DNA of 64,000 bases from Bolinopsis microptera (GCF_026151205.1 NC_087080.1:1420879-1484878), one strand, 5' to 3'; numbered from the stretch's first letter, positions 30,900 through 42,764 are shown. Notes: a model not told the origin generated them from the letters alone. Translations and numbers: made by a program.

Positions 30900-32024
30900 G
30901 GGGGGGGGGTTCACCCTGATTTTGTTGTGAAACTTGGTTTCGAGATAGCAGTTGACCAACAAACTAGGACCAGTGACCGAACTTTTGAGGGGGTCCCGGA
31001 CCCCAACCGCCAAACGGTGCCCGCGGGGCAGCCACGCCCATATTTGGTCCAAATTAGGCCCAATTTAGCCAAATACCCTGAACATGCCCAAAATCCAGAT
31101 TTTAGGTGATCTACTTGTAGCTAGTGATTCCCTGAACTCGTATATGAATTTTCATCAAGATTGGACAATAAATGACTGAGTTATGAGCAAAAAACCATAT
31201 GACCATATTTGGGCATACGCACCAAATTTGATCGATTTTGGCCCATAAATTGGTCAAATATCAATATTTTTGAATGAAACCAACTTTATATGGAAGGTAG
31301 GCCTATACTACACATTATCTATGATTATCAGCTCAGTATCTACCTAATTGTGGGTTCTATGTTCAAATAATCGCAAAAAATGAACAAAATTGCCCATATC
31401 TCAGTTCGCGATATTTGCAAAACTGACTTCGCTCAAAACAATAGAACTCAATAGGGTTTCAATATTTTTTCATGAAATTTTCAGAATCAACGTAGAATTG
31501 TCTCATGACCTTAAGTTTTGGGACAGAATTTTGAGTTAGGCCTTTAAAAAAATTTGGCGGCCAAATTCCAAAATTTGCACTGCTAAATTTAGAATAATCA
31601 TAGATAATGTGTAGTATAGGCCTACCTTCCATATAAAGTTGGTTTCATTCAAAAATATTGATATTTGACCAATTTATGGGCCAAAATCGATCAAATTTGG
31701 TGCGTATGCCCAAATATGGTCATATGGTTTTTTGCTCATAACTCAGTCATTTTTTGTCCAATCTTGATGAAAATTCATATACGAGTTCAGGGAACCACTA
31801 GCTACAAGTAGATCACCTAAAATCGGGATTTTGGGCATGTTCATGGTATTTGGCTAAATTGGGCCTAATTTGGACCAAATATGGGCGTGGCTGCCCCGCG
31901 GGCACCGTTTGGCGGTTGGGGTCCGGGACCCCCTCAAAAGTTCGGTCACTGGTCATAGTTTGTTGGTCAACTGCTATCTCGAAACCAAGTTTCACAAAAA
32001 AATCAGGGTGAACCCCCCCCCCCC
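30900..32024. mobile_element. TTAA-flanked fold-back element
   Basis: TTAA occurs at 30896-30899 and 32025-32028. The ends are G10 TTCACCCTGATTTT and its complement. Arms of about 430 bp (30900-31330 and 31597-32024) are nearly identical and inverted, around a 265-bp centre. No transposase is present. TTAA duplications are typical of piggyBac and Kolobok transposons; the superfamily is not decided. A relative lies at 51370-51935. Confidence 0.88.
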
Positions 32025-32402
32025 TTAAGTTGAAGCAGTTGGAATGCGAAAGGAGGTCGAAGACCAGAAATATTAATTGATTAAATGTTGTATCATAGAG
32101 CAAGACTTGACATTACATTTTGTAACAATATTTACACGTGCAAATTTAAAGTAGTTTTCAAGTTCGTTACGTTATAAATTGTTTTAACGCGATAGTTAAA
32201 AGATATTGTTTTCAGACCAGACTTCCTCCACCATTCGTGACGGCCAACCTGTTAAAGATCGAGACACTCCATTCCGCCTACACCGTAGCTTAGAGATAGA
32301 CTTTGAAAGGTGATTGCCTTAAGACCTTATCATAGACTTTTGATACTAAGATATTTAATTAGTGTAGTATAAAAACTTACTTCCATTGTTATATAAAAAT
32401 TA

Positions 32403-32526
32403 CTTACATTGTTATGCTGAAATGGAATAGTCTACCAGTATGTATCCGGCAGTCAGAGCGGATTTCTACTTTTAAGACCAAACTGATCAAGTACCTCTGG
32501 GCTGCCGATACAGTCTGGCCTGATTA
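32403..32526 (+). pseudogene. C-terminal end of a LINE ORF2
   Basis: Reads LKWNSLPVCIRQSERISTF then KTKLIKYLWAADTVWPD and a stop, the W-N-S-L-P/FK-x-x-L-x-x-L ending of CR1/jockey-type LINE proteins. It closely resembles the end of the minus-strand LINE at 38.7 kb. The following few hundred bases are probably its 3' UTR. Confidence 0.65.
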
Positions 32527-33210
32527 GCTCATCAGTCTTATGAGTCTCAGAAATGTGTTTTTGTTGGTTACAATTCTGTCCGTCCAATATCCTATCCGCT
32601 TGTCTTTTTCTTTTTTCTTCTATTAGTTGTGACGGAATTGTAATGAATGACATGCTTATAATTATTCATGATATGTTTGATTTCTTGTTATTGTTTGTCA
32701 TTCAAATTTGGTAGACGGCCCCAACGTTAATGTGGCTCTTGCTATGTGTTGGTTCAGCCGAATTAATTATTATGTAATCAAGTTTTTTTTCTCTTTTAGT
32801 TAGTTTTCATCCGGCCAAACATTAAGCAACTTATATTGCAGTACCATTTATCAATAAGTATATCAAAATATGTCATTGTAATTTTGCATGGCTGAAATGT
32901 AACGCTTGATTTATATATATAATAATTAATTGAATTTTCAAATTTTAAAAAAAAATCTTTAAAGAAGGTTTGTGTTAATTAAATATATAACTATTAGTCG
33001 ATTTATATTCTTGCTCTACATTGTTGTATCAATTTGTGTTAATCCACCAAAATTGAAAGTCTGAATTATAATCATTATACCGCAACAAATAAAATAAAAA
33101 GTAGCATGAAGATCTAAATTCCAGCAAAACTATAATTTCCCTAAAACCAAAGTTTTAAGACGCTCAATACTAATAGTGAGTTCAGAACCTTCTGAGACGG
33201 ACTCTTCTTA

Positions 33211-33358
33211 TATAATAATAATAATAAATTGAAATTTAATGACACCGCTTTTAAGATAAATCTTATATTCAGCAGTGTTTGAACTAGTCATCCCAGAAAA
33301 TATCATGAATACTGAGCTAAAAAATAACATATGCTTGAAAATATATCGTCAATATATA
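33211..33358 (-). mobile_element. 5'-truncated copy of the 35.8-kb LINE 3' UTR
   Basis: The reverse complement of 38535-38680: same gctcagtattcatgatattttc core and (ATT)n tail. Only the last about 150 bp of the element are present, as in many dead-on-arrival LINE copies. Confidence 0.85.
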
Positions 33359-34822
33359 ACCGGGGCTCCCATGTTTTATAGTTCTAGCCAAGTCTAAAGG
33401 AGCTCTAAATAAATAATATCTTGGAGGAAATAAAGCACTAAATATCATCGACATGGGAGAGGTGATTATTGCTCGGTACTTGCAACTAACACGTCCTGTC
33501 TAATAATTGGTACCGTGGTTAATAACATGTGTCTTAAGTTCTGATGATTTTGAGAACCACGCCCTTGGATGACCATACCCTTTCAAGCAAGGTAAGCCAT
33601 AGAAACTTCGGAAAACCGTCTTTTTGTGTTTTATTTAATTGTTTTTGTGTTGAGTTACTTTATCGGACGTTATTTGACCAGACATTGCGTGGATACAGTA
33701 ACCATTCCCAAAGCAGATTACTTTTACCACCTACATAATATACGACCATCCATATTTTGTAAGTAGTGATAAACGCAATATAGACCTATATAAATTAGAA
33801 CAGTAGGATTAAACCAAAAACACAAGGTTTAAAAGTTTGGATCAGTCTAAATTCAGCATAATATTCTAGATGGAGTTTTAAAATCAGCTTCAACCGAATG
33901 AGTAACTGTTACTACACCATTATAGCATTATAGACTTCAAATCACTGTCGGAAAGAATAACAGGGCCGCAGAAATAAGATCGAAGCCAAAAAGTCAAAAT
34001 CAGCCGAAAAATGTTTGCAAGAATTAGAATTCAGAGGTAACCAGAATAAAATAAAAAATTGCGGTGTTTATAGCAGCTGAAAAATGGAAGCCAGAATAAA
34101 TTTCCAAATCAGCAGTTTATAGATTTTCAAAACAAGTCACTTCGGCAAATCACTGCAGTAAAAATCAATCTTTAAATTTTAACGTGTTCCTGCTTCGCAG
34201 CTTTAGTAATTATAACTTAGAATCAGTAAGAATCAGATTATTATTAATTAATTAAAGCAAGCTTCTAGTTTCGGGGTAGCCTGTAGCAGGCAACGCCCGA
34301 TACTAATGCTTCAACAGACTTACACAAGTGCAAGTAAGTAGGTAAATATTTCATGCTAGGTATGTGAATCAGGCATAAGAATCAGATCAAATTAAAAATG
34401 ATTTTCTCCATAAAATTTATTTCTGGCTGCATGATATTCTATTGCTACTTTAAAAGGTAAAACACATTCTACACGAGTACTTTCTCAGATAAGGGTTCAT
34501 CTGCCAAACATTCCAATGTCACAGCCAAGTTCTACAAAGTGACCAAAACATTATTTAACTTTAATGCATTTGTGTCTTCGTTGGTTGGTTGATAAGTTAA
34601 AAATCAGCCGAAAAATTTACGCGTGATAGCCTATGTGTTCAATAGAAAGATTCTCGTCCAACTCTTGGATACAGGTAAGTCTACTTTTCAATTTATCATC
34701 ATAGCATCTTGTATCGACGATTTGTACAATCGTCAATTTTACTGATTTTCAACCTTTCAATCACACGATGACACATATCCTGAAAAACAGAGCACATGAT
34801 ACTGCTCAGTGCTCAATACTCA
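33359..34822. other. Long AT-rich stretch without recognised gene
   Basis: Scanned on both strands. There are short ORFs only, none with recognisable motifs. Repeated phrases such as aaaatcagccgaaaaat (about 34000 and 34600) suggest decayed repeats. Confidence 0.35.
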
Positions 34823-34912
34823 GAACCTTCTAGTTCTACAACCTTCTAGAACCTTCTAGAACCTTTAGAACCTTCTAGAACCTTCTAGAACCTTCTAGAA
34901 CCTTCTAAAAGC
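34823..34912. repeat. 10-bp array gaaccttcta (perfect HSE-like register)
   Basis: About nine units of GAACCTTCTA with one shorter spacer. Alternating GAAnn and TTCnn pentamers at exact 5-bp spacing is the heat-shock-element pattern. It lies immediately 3' of the stop codon at 34915 on the minus strand, so it would be in that gene's 3' UTR. Confidence 0.85.
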
Positions 34913-34914
34913 TT

Positions 34915-35403
34915 CTATAACTCCACATCTAAAGCCTGCTCCTCAATCCCAAACACGGCCCTCATCACCTCCTTACCCCGAGTCTTGCTCATGTCTAAGG
35001 GCGTGGTCGGAGCACTGCTCGCTGCGTACCCGGAGTCTGTCTCCGGGGTTCCAGACTCCGAAATCGAGTGATCGTCTAGACTTTTGTTCCGTTTTAAAGT
35101 TTTAGAAATGCCCAGTCCGGAGAGTAACTCCATGGCAGGGAGCACAAAGTTGGGGGTCTTGTTCAGATCTCCTAGGAGATCAGAGGTGGTCAGACCGCTG
35201 ATACCTCGGGGACTCAGGGCGCTGACCATATCGTCCTCATCCAGCTCACAGAGGTCCAGGGTCTCTGGATACTGGACTAGCTCCGTCTTGGTTTGTTCCT
35301 CATCAACTTCAGTACAATTATCAGCTGTATCGTCAAGTTCCCCCGCGGGGTCATCGGATATACAGCTGGCAGGTGGACTGCTTCTTTTTTCTTTTTTTAT
35401 CAA
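34915..35403 (-). CDS. Acidic Ser-rich protein, likely terminal exon of a host gene
   Basis: 162 codons from a Met at 35403 to TAG. The sequence is acidic and Ser/Thr-rich (DDTADNCTEVDEEQTKTELV, TDSGYAASSAPTTPLD) with a C-terminal block RGKEVMRAVFGIEEQ that looks structured. No family is recognised. It may be a 3' exon: on the minus strand an AG acceptor-like gaagcag occurs eight codons in, and an AT-rich tract precedes the Met. It shares strand and acidic character with 40300-41116, so both may belong to one gene. Base composition differs from the flanking LINEs. Its start is therefore uncertain. Confidence 0.5.
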   Translation of the reverse strand: MIKKEKRSSPPASCISDDPAGELDDTADNCTEVDEEQTKTELVQYPETLDLCELDEDDMVSALSPRGISGLTTSDLLGDLNKTPNFVLPAMELLSGLGISKTLKRNKSLDDHSISESGTPETDSGYAASSAPTTPLDMSKTRGKEVMRAVFGIEEQALDVEL

Positions 35404-35464
35404 TAAACTTTCAAATTGTTACACAAATACATCATTTTATTTCAAAGAAAATATCGCCGAATGA

Positions 35465-35775
35465 CCTTACATGCCTTGACAAGTGACCGAGTGTAAACAA
35501 AATAAGGGACACCGAAACACCAGTTGACCAGTAAACTGATCATAGCAATTACATCGGGCCCTAAATGCACCTATAAGTGAAGCGATGCTGCAACCAAGGC
35601 ATGCTAGGTTTATTCCATTGAACTAATAAGGTTACATCCTAAAATATAAATATAATAAATAACAATGTACCATAAATCATAATTATAAACACACTTTATC
35701 TAACATATTTTATTAATTATACTTCATATCAATTTATATTTAGACAATATAGTTACATTAAGGTAAATTGTTTAA
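35465..35775. other. No gene seen
   Basis: AT-rich sequence between the acidic ORF and the LINE. If the host-gene model is right this is intron. Confidence 0.3.
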
Positions 35776-38680
35776 CTGTCAGCTGCTTTAAGAGAACGTG
35801 GCTACTCTCTTCACCATAACTTCAGGTCTGATGCGAGAGGGGGAGGCACTGCGCTCATCTTCCGGAAAAGTTTGACTTGCTCTATGGAAAAGAGTAGAAT
35901 TGTGTTTAAACACTTTGAACTCACAATGGGCACAGTCAAAACAACCTCCAACAAGATTCTATTTGTTGTATTGTACAGGACGGGACCCTTAACCTCATCT
36001 TTCACTCAGGAACTGGATATTCTGCTCTCTGATATTTCTACTCGATGTGACAATATTGTTCTAGCTGGAGATCTCAACATACACTTTGATAGTAATAATA
36101 GAGTTGCGTCTGACACTCTCAAAATACTTAAATCATATGGTTTTCATTCTCAGTATGATCGCCCAACACACATAGGGGGTGCATGTCTTGACAGGTTGTT
36201 TACTTTCTCACTGAACAACCATCTTAATTGCAATAATGTGTTTATTGACAATAGCGACACACTGGGCTCAGATCACTTTCCTATAATTTGTAACATCAGC
36301 AACACTTTGGGTAAGAAGTATTTCAAATCGATTGAATTCAGAGATATTAAGGCCATAGACAAGGATGCCTTTTCATGTGAATTGAACGATGTTATTGATA
36401 GGTTTAGTTTATCGGGATCGTTTTCGACCTCTGTAATGACTCTTGGTGCCTCTATAGCAAACCTTCTTGATGAGTATGCTCCTTTAGTTAGCAAAAGAGT
36501 GTCTGTGGTGGACACAGCCCCATGGTTTGACAAGGATTATAGAGATCTGAGAAAACTACGTCGTTTAGCCGAAAAGAAGAAAAATAGATCAGAGGAACAC
36601 TTTCTTCATTACAAAGATCTTTGTCATGAGGCTACTGCACTTGCTAACACTAAAAAGAAGGACTTCGTGGAAGCTGTTATTAAAAAATCGGAGAATAAAA
36701 CTAGAACTCTTTATCAAGTCGTAAATAAGGTATTGGATCGTAAACAAAGCAGAATTCTACCTGACTACACTGAAGATATTGAAGTGCTCGCCTCTGACTT
36801 CAACAATTTCTTCTCAGAAAAGGTTGAAAAGATTCGAGATAACATACCAGCCTCCCCAATACCCGATTGTTCTGACACTAATGCAACACCTCTCTTTGAA
36901 TTTGAGCCAACCTGTATCTCTGAACTTGAAGATATAATCAAAGAAAGTGGAATTAATTGTTCACCTAATGATGTCTTACCACAAGATCTTGTCAAAGATA
37001 ATATCACTTCTCTGTTGCATGTATGGGTTGATCTAGTCAACCAATCGCTGTCATCAGGAAGTATGGATGGTGTGAAACTAGCTGATGTAATTCCGCTAAT
37101 AAAAGATGATTCTCAGGATCCGAATATATTGAAAAACTACAGGCCAGTCTCAAACCTTACATTCCTGGGAAAACTAATTGAAAGAGTAGTTTTAAGAAGA
37201 CTTAACGAGCACCTTAGTCGGAATAACCTTAATTGTCAGGAGCAGTTTGCTTACAAAAAACACCATAGCACTGAAACACTCTTGATTAAAATAGTGAACG
37301 ATGTCTTAATAGCAGCAGATGAAAAAACTGCTACTGTGGTGATGCTCTTGGACCTGAGTGCTGCCTTTGATACTGTGGACCATACTTTGTTACTCCGTAT
37401 CTTGAAGCAAGAAATAGGAATCAGAGGAACTGCTCTTAGCTGGTTCACCAGCTTCCTTAAAGGACGTTGTCAGCGGACTAGACTCGGCAAATCTGTCTCT
37501 GAAACAATAACTATCCGATTTGGAGTACCTCAGGGCTCTGTTTTAGGCCCGGTACTCTTTAACATCTATATCAGATCGTTGTACAGATGTGTTAAAGAAT
37601 CTGGTTTCTCCATTATTGGTTATGCAGATGATCATCAAATCATGAAATCTTTCAAACCCTCTGATCAGGTCAAAACCTTAACCAATCAGCTGAGAAACTG
37701 CTTCTTGAGGATAAAGAATTGGATGTCACAGTACTACCTGCAACTGAATGATTCTAAAACACAACTCATAGTCTTTGGACCTAGTAAAGTGCTCAGTGAG
37801 ATAGAACTTCATGGCGTTGATATAGCTCCTAACACTTTGGTAATGTTTGTGCCTACTGTTAAGAACCTTGGATTAGTAATGGACAATCAGCTGGTATTTG
37901 ATAAACAGATCGTAAATCTCAAGAAGAAATGTTTTCATACGTTACGTAATATCAGAAAAATCAGATTTCTACTGAGTCCCAAACAGATTAAGATCATCGT
38001 TAACAGTCTAGTAGTGTCATGTCTAGATTACTGTAACGGTCTGTACTTTGGTATCGGCGAGAAGCTGCTGCATCAGCTCCAGTTACTTCAGAATGCTGCT
38101 GCAAAAGCTGTCACTGGTAAATATAAACATGACCATCTTGATGATGACCTGATAAAGCTTCACTGGTTAGATGTAAAGAAAAGGATTGTCTTCAAAATCT
38201 TATTACTATCTCACAAGTCACTGTTAGGATTGGCACCAATTTATCTGCAGGACATGTTCAAGTATGCTCATCATGGTCACTCATTGAAGCTTATTGTTCC
38301 TTCTTGTAATTCAAAGTTTGGTGAGCGTAGCTTCTCTGTAGTGGCTCCAAAGATCTACAATCGTCTGCCTGTTACCATCACCTCTGCTCAATCTCTGGAA
38401 TGTTTTAAAGCTTTTCTAAAAACTTACCTTTTCAAAATGTCTCCAGATGAACTTGAAAAACTTTATCGATAACTATTGTGGTCATATTTGGAATTCGATA
38501 TTTGCATAATATATTTAAGTACCATTTTCGGGCTTTAGTATTGACGATATATTTTCAAGCATATGTTATTTTTTAGCTCAGTATTCATGATATTTTCTGG
38601 GATGACTAGTTCAAACACTGCTGAGTATAAGATTTATCTTAAAAGCGGTGTTATTAAATTTCAATTTATTATTATTATTA
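35776..38680 (+). mobile_element. LINE (CR1/jockey-like), 5'-truncated, long ORF2 open
   Basis: Sequence similarity to LINE ORF2 starts at about 35778, upstream of the first Met (ALRERGYSLHHNFRSDARGG). A 3' UTR runs to a (ATT)n tail at about 38666-38680. The endonuclease start is missing. The tail meets the (TAA)n tail of an oppositely oriented LINE. A 3'-end copy is at 33211-33358. Confidence 0.9.
35778..38472 (+). CDS. LINE ORF2: endonuclease (partial) and reverse transcriptase
   Basis: Uninterrupted to the stop at 38472; 866 codons follow the Met at 35872, but coding similarity starts earlier. The endonuclease shows a GDLNIHFD block and SDHFPI. RT shows NYRPVSNLTFLGK, the first Asp in LLDLSAAFDTVDH, VPQGSVLGPVLF and the catalytic GYADDHQIM. 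The C-terminal part has a LDYCNGLYFG block and ends near LECFKAFLKTYLF. No frame breaks, so a fairly recent insertion, but 5' truncation makes it non-autonomous. Confidence 0.92.
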
Positions 38681-38682
38681 TA

Positions 38683-39569
38683 TGGTCGTTTAGAACTGTC
38701 CAGAGGTACTTAATTAAATGGGTTTTAAACACGGATGGCCTTGAGATTTCCCTTAATTCATAAGGGAGTTTATTCCAAAGAATGTGTGCTCTGTAAAAGT
38801 AAGACTTAGATATGCCTGAACATCTGGTCTGGCTTGACGTAAGGTTTTGTGGAACTTGAGGAGAAATGTCACTAATCATACTGAGATCGTCTAGATGTGA
38901 TCGCCTTAACCTACTTCCCATGAAACGTCGTAAGTAAGGTGGAAATGTCACAACTGACATGTCATAAAAAATATTATGAAAATATAATATATCCTTGTAA
39001 TCAAACCTTACCGAGAGTGGAAGGATATTTAGTTCCTTACACGCTATGAAATACCTTTTTTTGTCCCTAAGGCTCAAGTAAATATCATTAAGGATCCACT
39101 TGATACCTCTTTTTTGTATCGATTCAAGTTTCTCCACCGAGGTTTCTGAATGAGGCCGCCAGACAATTGTGCAGTGTTCGAAATGACTTCTAACCTGAGA
39201 TAGATAGAAGGCCCGACGTTTTTTAGTGTTCTTGGTGAAGTAACATGTTCTTTTTAGAAGGCCTAACCTCTGACTAGCCTTAGAGTATATCATATCACAG
39301 TGATGTGACCAATCTAACTTACTATTGATATGTACTCCAAGATCTTTTTCAATGTCTGTGTATTCGATAGCCGTTTCATTCATTGAGTACACAAAATTAA
39401 CACTACGATTCATAGAATATGCTCGGGTAATAGAAAGAACGTGACTTTTTGAAGGGTGAAACACCATCTTATTATGATGCCCAATTTTGAAGACTGTTAA
39501 TATCCCGCTGGAGCAGCCAATGGTCATCCTGGGACGTGATTCTACGCCATATTTTTGTATCATCAGCAT
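38683..39569 (-). pseudogene. LINE 2 RT end and C-terminal domain
   Basis: Frame from the RT thumb (KMVFHPSKSHVLSI) through EKDLGVHINSKLDW, RSHFEHCTIVWRPH and a WNKLPYELRE ending. Continues from 39472-40155 after a frame change near 39500. Confidence 0.85.
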
Positions 39570-40155
39570 ACATGGTTATATTTGTTTCCGGTGACAAATC
39601 CTCTGTAATGTCATTAAGAAAAAGTATAAATAAAGTAGGCCCTAAAATTGAGCCCTGGGGGACACCTGATCTAACCTGACAGGGAGCAGACATTTTATTT
39701 CCAATGACAACCCTTTGGTATCTGTTTTCAAGGTAGCACTTGAAGAATCTCAGTAGAGATGCATCAATGTTATATTGTTCTTTGAGCTTCAACAGAATTA
39801 TGTCGTGGTTGACAGAATCAAAAGCTTTTTGGAAATCAAAGTATATTATGTCAGTGCGAACATTGTCATTGAGAGATAGGGCTAAGCTGTCACAAAAATT
39901 TACTAGCTGAGTTGTACATGATTTCCTACTCATAAAACCATGTTGACGTTGATCAATAAGATGTTCACATCGATTGAGCAATTCATCCCGGATTACTTTT
40001 TCGTAAACTTTCATAATAATGCTTGTCAGAGAAATTGGCCTATAGTTGTTAACTTCAATTTTAGAGCCTTTTTTTATGAACTGGAACAACGTTTGCCATT
40101 TTCCAATCTGCTGGAATACATCCAGTTTTATAAGAAGCTTCAAAAAGGATAGCAA
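39472..40155 (-). pseudogene. LINE 2 reverse transcriptase
   Basis: Contains all central RT blocks including MYADDTKIW at about 39560-39590. Joined upstream in another frame to the RT start fused with the acidic protein. Confidence 0.88.
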
Positions 40156-40299
40156 GAGGCTTAGACAGGCTCACTGAACAGTATTTTAAAATTCTTCCAT
40201 GGATATTGTCGGCCCCTTGCGCTTTACTTGGATCAATATTTTCAAGTAAACCTTTGATTTTACAAGTGTCGAAATTGACCTGAAAATCACGGTCACTGG

Positions 40300-41116
40300 A
40301 AAAGTCTGGAGTCTCTTCTATCGGTGGATCAAAGAAGTCCTTCTCGGGAGTTTGCTCTAATATTTCTATTGGCTCGTATTCCTCCTCAAGTTTTGTGGGT
40401 TCTGGTTCTTCCTCCTCCACATTGCGCCCTCCACATCCTCCTGCCAATTCTATTGTTATTCCCAGGTTCCTCGCTCTCTCATGTAACATGTCCAGGGGTA
40501 TGTCTCGACCATCAGTCTCCACCTGGTTCTCCTCACGGTCTGTCTTCGTTTCAAAACTGTGAAATATCTCATCACAGAAGGAAGTTGAGTTTACCCACTC
40601 TCTACATTTCTCGTTCACCTCCACTACCTCACTTGACAGCAGTGGACAGTTCTCTCCTTCTTCAGGTGGGGTGAACATTGGACCTGAGGAAATTAATTCA
40701 GCTTCTATTTCATCGTGACCAGTTGTAAGGTACTGTGATCCATCTACCATTATCTGACTATCATCAACAGTAACGTCGCTCTGTATGTCCATTTTGACAG
40801 AAGTTTCCTTTGGATTCACCGAGTCAAGTTCGTGGTGATGGTGTCGTGATTTAGGTAACATATTCTCTTCCTCGGCTTCATTTGGCAAGATCTCGTCTGC
40901 AAGAGGCTCTCCAAATCCAGTTAAATCGTATGTTTCATTTTGTGTGATCATCTGAGCAAAAGGATCTCCTTCTGTCGGAGAATAAAATTCAGCTTCGTCA
41001 GTTGAATCTTGAATGGGAGAGTCAATAGGTTCGCAAACAACGATATCAACAGCTTCATGAATTGAAACCTGGGCTAAAGAATCAGCTGTTGAATTACATA
41101 AAACTTTGTGCCGCAT
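40300..41116 (-). CDS. Acidic host-like coding segment running into LINE 2
   Basis: From about 41116 to 40300 the frame encodes about 270 residues rich in Asp, Glu, Ser and Pro (DIVVCEPIDSPIQDSTDEAE, a run of four His, EEEEPEPTKLEEEYEPIEIL) with no transposon motif, then becomes LINE RT without a stop. The host/LINE junction lies somewhere in 40270-40420. A splice acceptor candidate (ttttatgtaattcaacag) ends at about 41088, so the exon may begin at ADSLAQ and not at the Met. It could be an exon of the gene whose last exon is 34915-35403, truncated or extended by the LINE. Function unknown. Confidence 0.5.
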
Positions 41117-41300
41117 ATTAGTGCCACAAGTGCCGCATGTTAGTGCCGCATGTGCCGCATGTTAATACCGCAAGTGCCGCATGTTAGTGCCGCAAGTGCT
41201 GCATATTAGTGACACAAGTGCTGCATATTAGTGACACAAGTGCTGCATATTAGTGACACAAGTGCTGCATGATAGTGACACAAGTGCCACACTGTGCACA
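41107..41300. repeat. 22-bp minisatellite
   Basis: Unit about ttagtgccgcaagtgccgca with c/a, g/a and c/t variants, about eight copies, grading from tgccgcat to gacacaagtgctgcat forms. Confidence 0.88.
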
Positions 41301-41409
41301 CTGCTGCATTTACGTGCCACATGTGGATTTACGTAATATATAAAGTTGACTCATTTCCTCTTGCTCTTGTGAACCTTAACAAGATCTCTGTTACCATGGT
41401 ACTACAGAT

Positions 41410-41425
41410 GGTTACTATGGTAACC
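41410..41425. promoter_or_regulatory. X-box-like palindrome
   Basis: GGTTACTATGGTAACC matches the RFX X-box pattern (GTNRCC..RGYAAC). It sits about 300 bp upstream of the minus-strand acidic ORF, in a plausible promoter position. Inference only. Confidence 0.3.
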
Positions 41426-41510
41426 AATAACAGTATCTTTGTAATCTCACCCCTCTCTCTGGTGGTGTTTACAGGATATCCATCATTTGTTAGATCTAAA
41501 GAGAATTAAT

Positions 41511-41904
41511 AAATATGTTAGATTGGTGTAAGGGAAATCTTCTACTCACGGGTAAATTTGAACGAAAATAATTACGGACGTGGAAAATGATCATATAATT
41601 TCAGGAAAACCAAAAATTGAGAGATTTTCCTTAAACATCCCCGCCAACTCAGCAGCATATTTTGGTGTTTGGTTACGTGCTTGGACCAATCACACGCTGC
41701 TTAGATGTTCATGTGGTTAATTTGGTTTGGAAAATATCGCAATTTCTGCCGCTACAGTTATTGAAATTTACTGTCCAGAGGTAGTTACCAAGGACGGATA
41801 TTTACTTTGGGCTGACGAATTTAACTGGGGTGTGTTCACTTAGTTTCAAATCTATCAGTTAAAATGACCACTATCACTTATTTTCCTTATAAGTTATCAC
41901 TTAT
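41511..41904. other. No gene seen
   Basis: Intergenic; contains an inverted CCAAT context (ttggaccaatcacacg at about 41680). No ORF of interest. Confidence 0.35.
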
Positions 41905-42390
41905 TATTTAAACACTGTGTAGAAATTACATTATTACGCTCCCCCTCCCCATCTAGTTGTTACTCCTGCCCTGTAAGTCACTTTAAATTTAAACACAGTG
42001 TAGAAATTACAGTATTACACTCCCCCTCCCCATCTAGTTGTTACTCCTGCCCTGTAAGTAACTTTAAATTTAAACACAGTGTAGAAATTACATTATTACG
42101 CTCCCCTCCCCATTTAGTTGTTATTTCTGCCCTGTAAGTCACTTTAAATTTAAACACAGTGTAGAAATTACATTATTATGCTCCCCCTCTCCATCTAGTT
42201 CTTACTCCTGCCCTGTAAGTTACTTTAAATTTAAACACAGTGTAGAAATTACATTATTACGCTCCCCCTCCCCATCTAGTTGTTACTCCTGCCCTCCAGT
42301 AAGTAACTTTAAATTTAAACACACTGTAGAAATGACATTATTACGCTCCCCCACCCATCTAGTTGTTACTCCTACCCTGTAAGTCATTTT
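41905..42390. repeat. 80-bp tandem array, about six units
   Basis: Each unit has tttaaacacagtgtagaaat, a c-rich gctccccctcccc and gttactcctgccctgtaagt. It ends just left of the duplicated receptor flank, close to the edge of copy B. Confidence 0.92.
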
Positions 42391-42472
42391 AGGGACTCCC
42401 GAACCCTTTCCCCATACAAATCCTGTCATTTAAAAAATAGTAAGCGATTTCTAACACAACCGTTATTGCAGC

Positions 42473-42764
42473 CCCTCATAGGTTATTTGGCGTTTTTCAT
42501 TTTAATCATATTGATATAAATGACCAAACCGTTGAGTAAATGAAATTCAAACTGATTTGATTTTGGGCTTTTATTTGTTTGCCTGACCTCAATAGTTCAG
42601 CATTTTTATTTTTTAGTTTTAATCGAGTTCTCGATTTTGCATATCTATGTTTTGTTTTTTGCATATCATCGTTGTTTTGATAAATTGTTGCGTTAACACA
42701 ATATTCCATTTTAATTAGCTAAATCAGCCAAAGACAACGACTCTCGAAATCAGGTGAAGCGAGA
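42473..42764. other. 5' flank of receptor copy B
   Basis: Matches 561-838 with small indels. Left edge of the duplicated block. Holds the presumed promoter/5' UTR of copy B. Confidence 0.6.

Larger units (their letters stand above)
38675..40300 (-). mobile_element. Second LINE (jockey/CR1-like), 5'-truncated, frameshifted
   Basis: The minus strand shows RT from about 40270 (DPSKAQGADNIHGRILKYC) through KKGS..NNYRPISLTSI, FDFQKAFDSVNHD, GVPQGSILGPTLF and MYADDTKIW, to the C-terminal KTHLIKYLWTVLND. Two frame changes (about 40060-40155 and 39470-39570) break it. The 3' tail is (TAA)n at 38666-38682. It appears to have inserted into or beside the acidic ORF at 40300-41116, in the same orientation. 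Confidence 0.88.
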
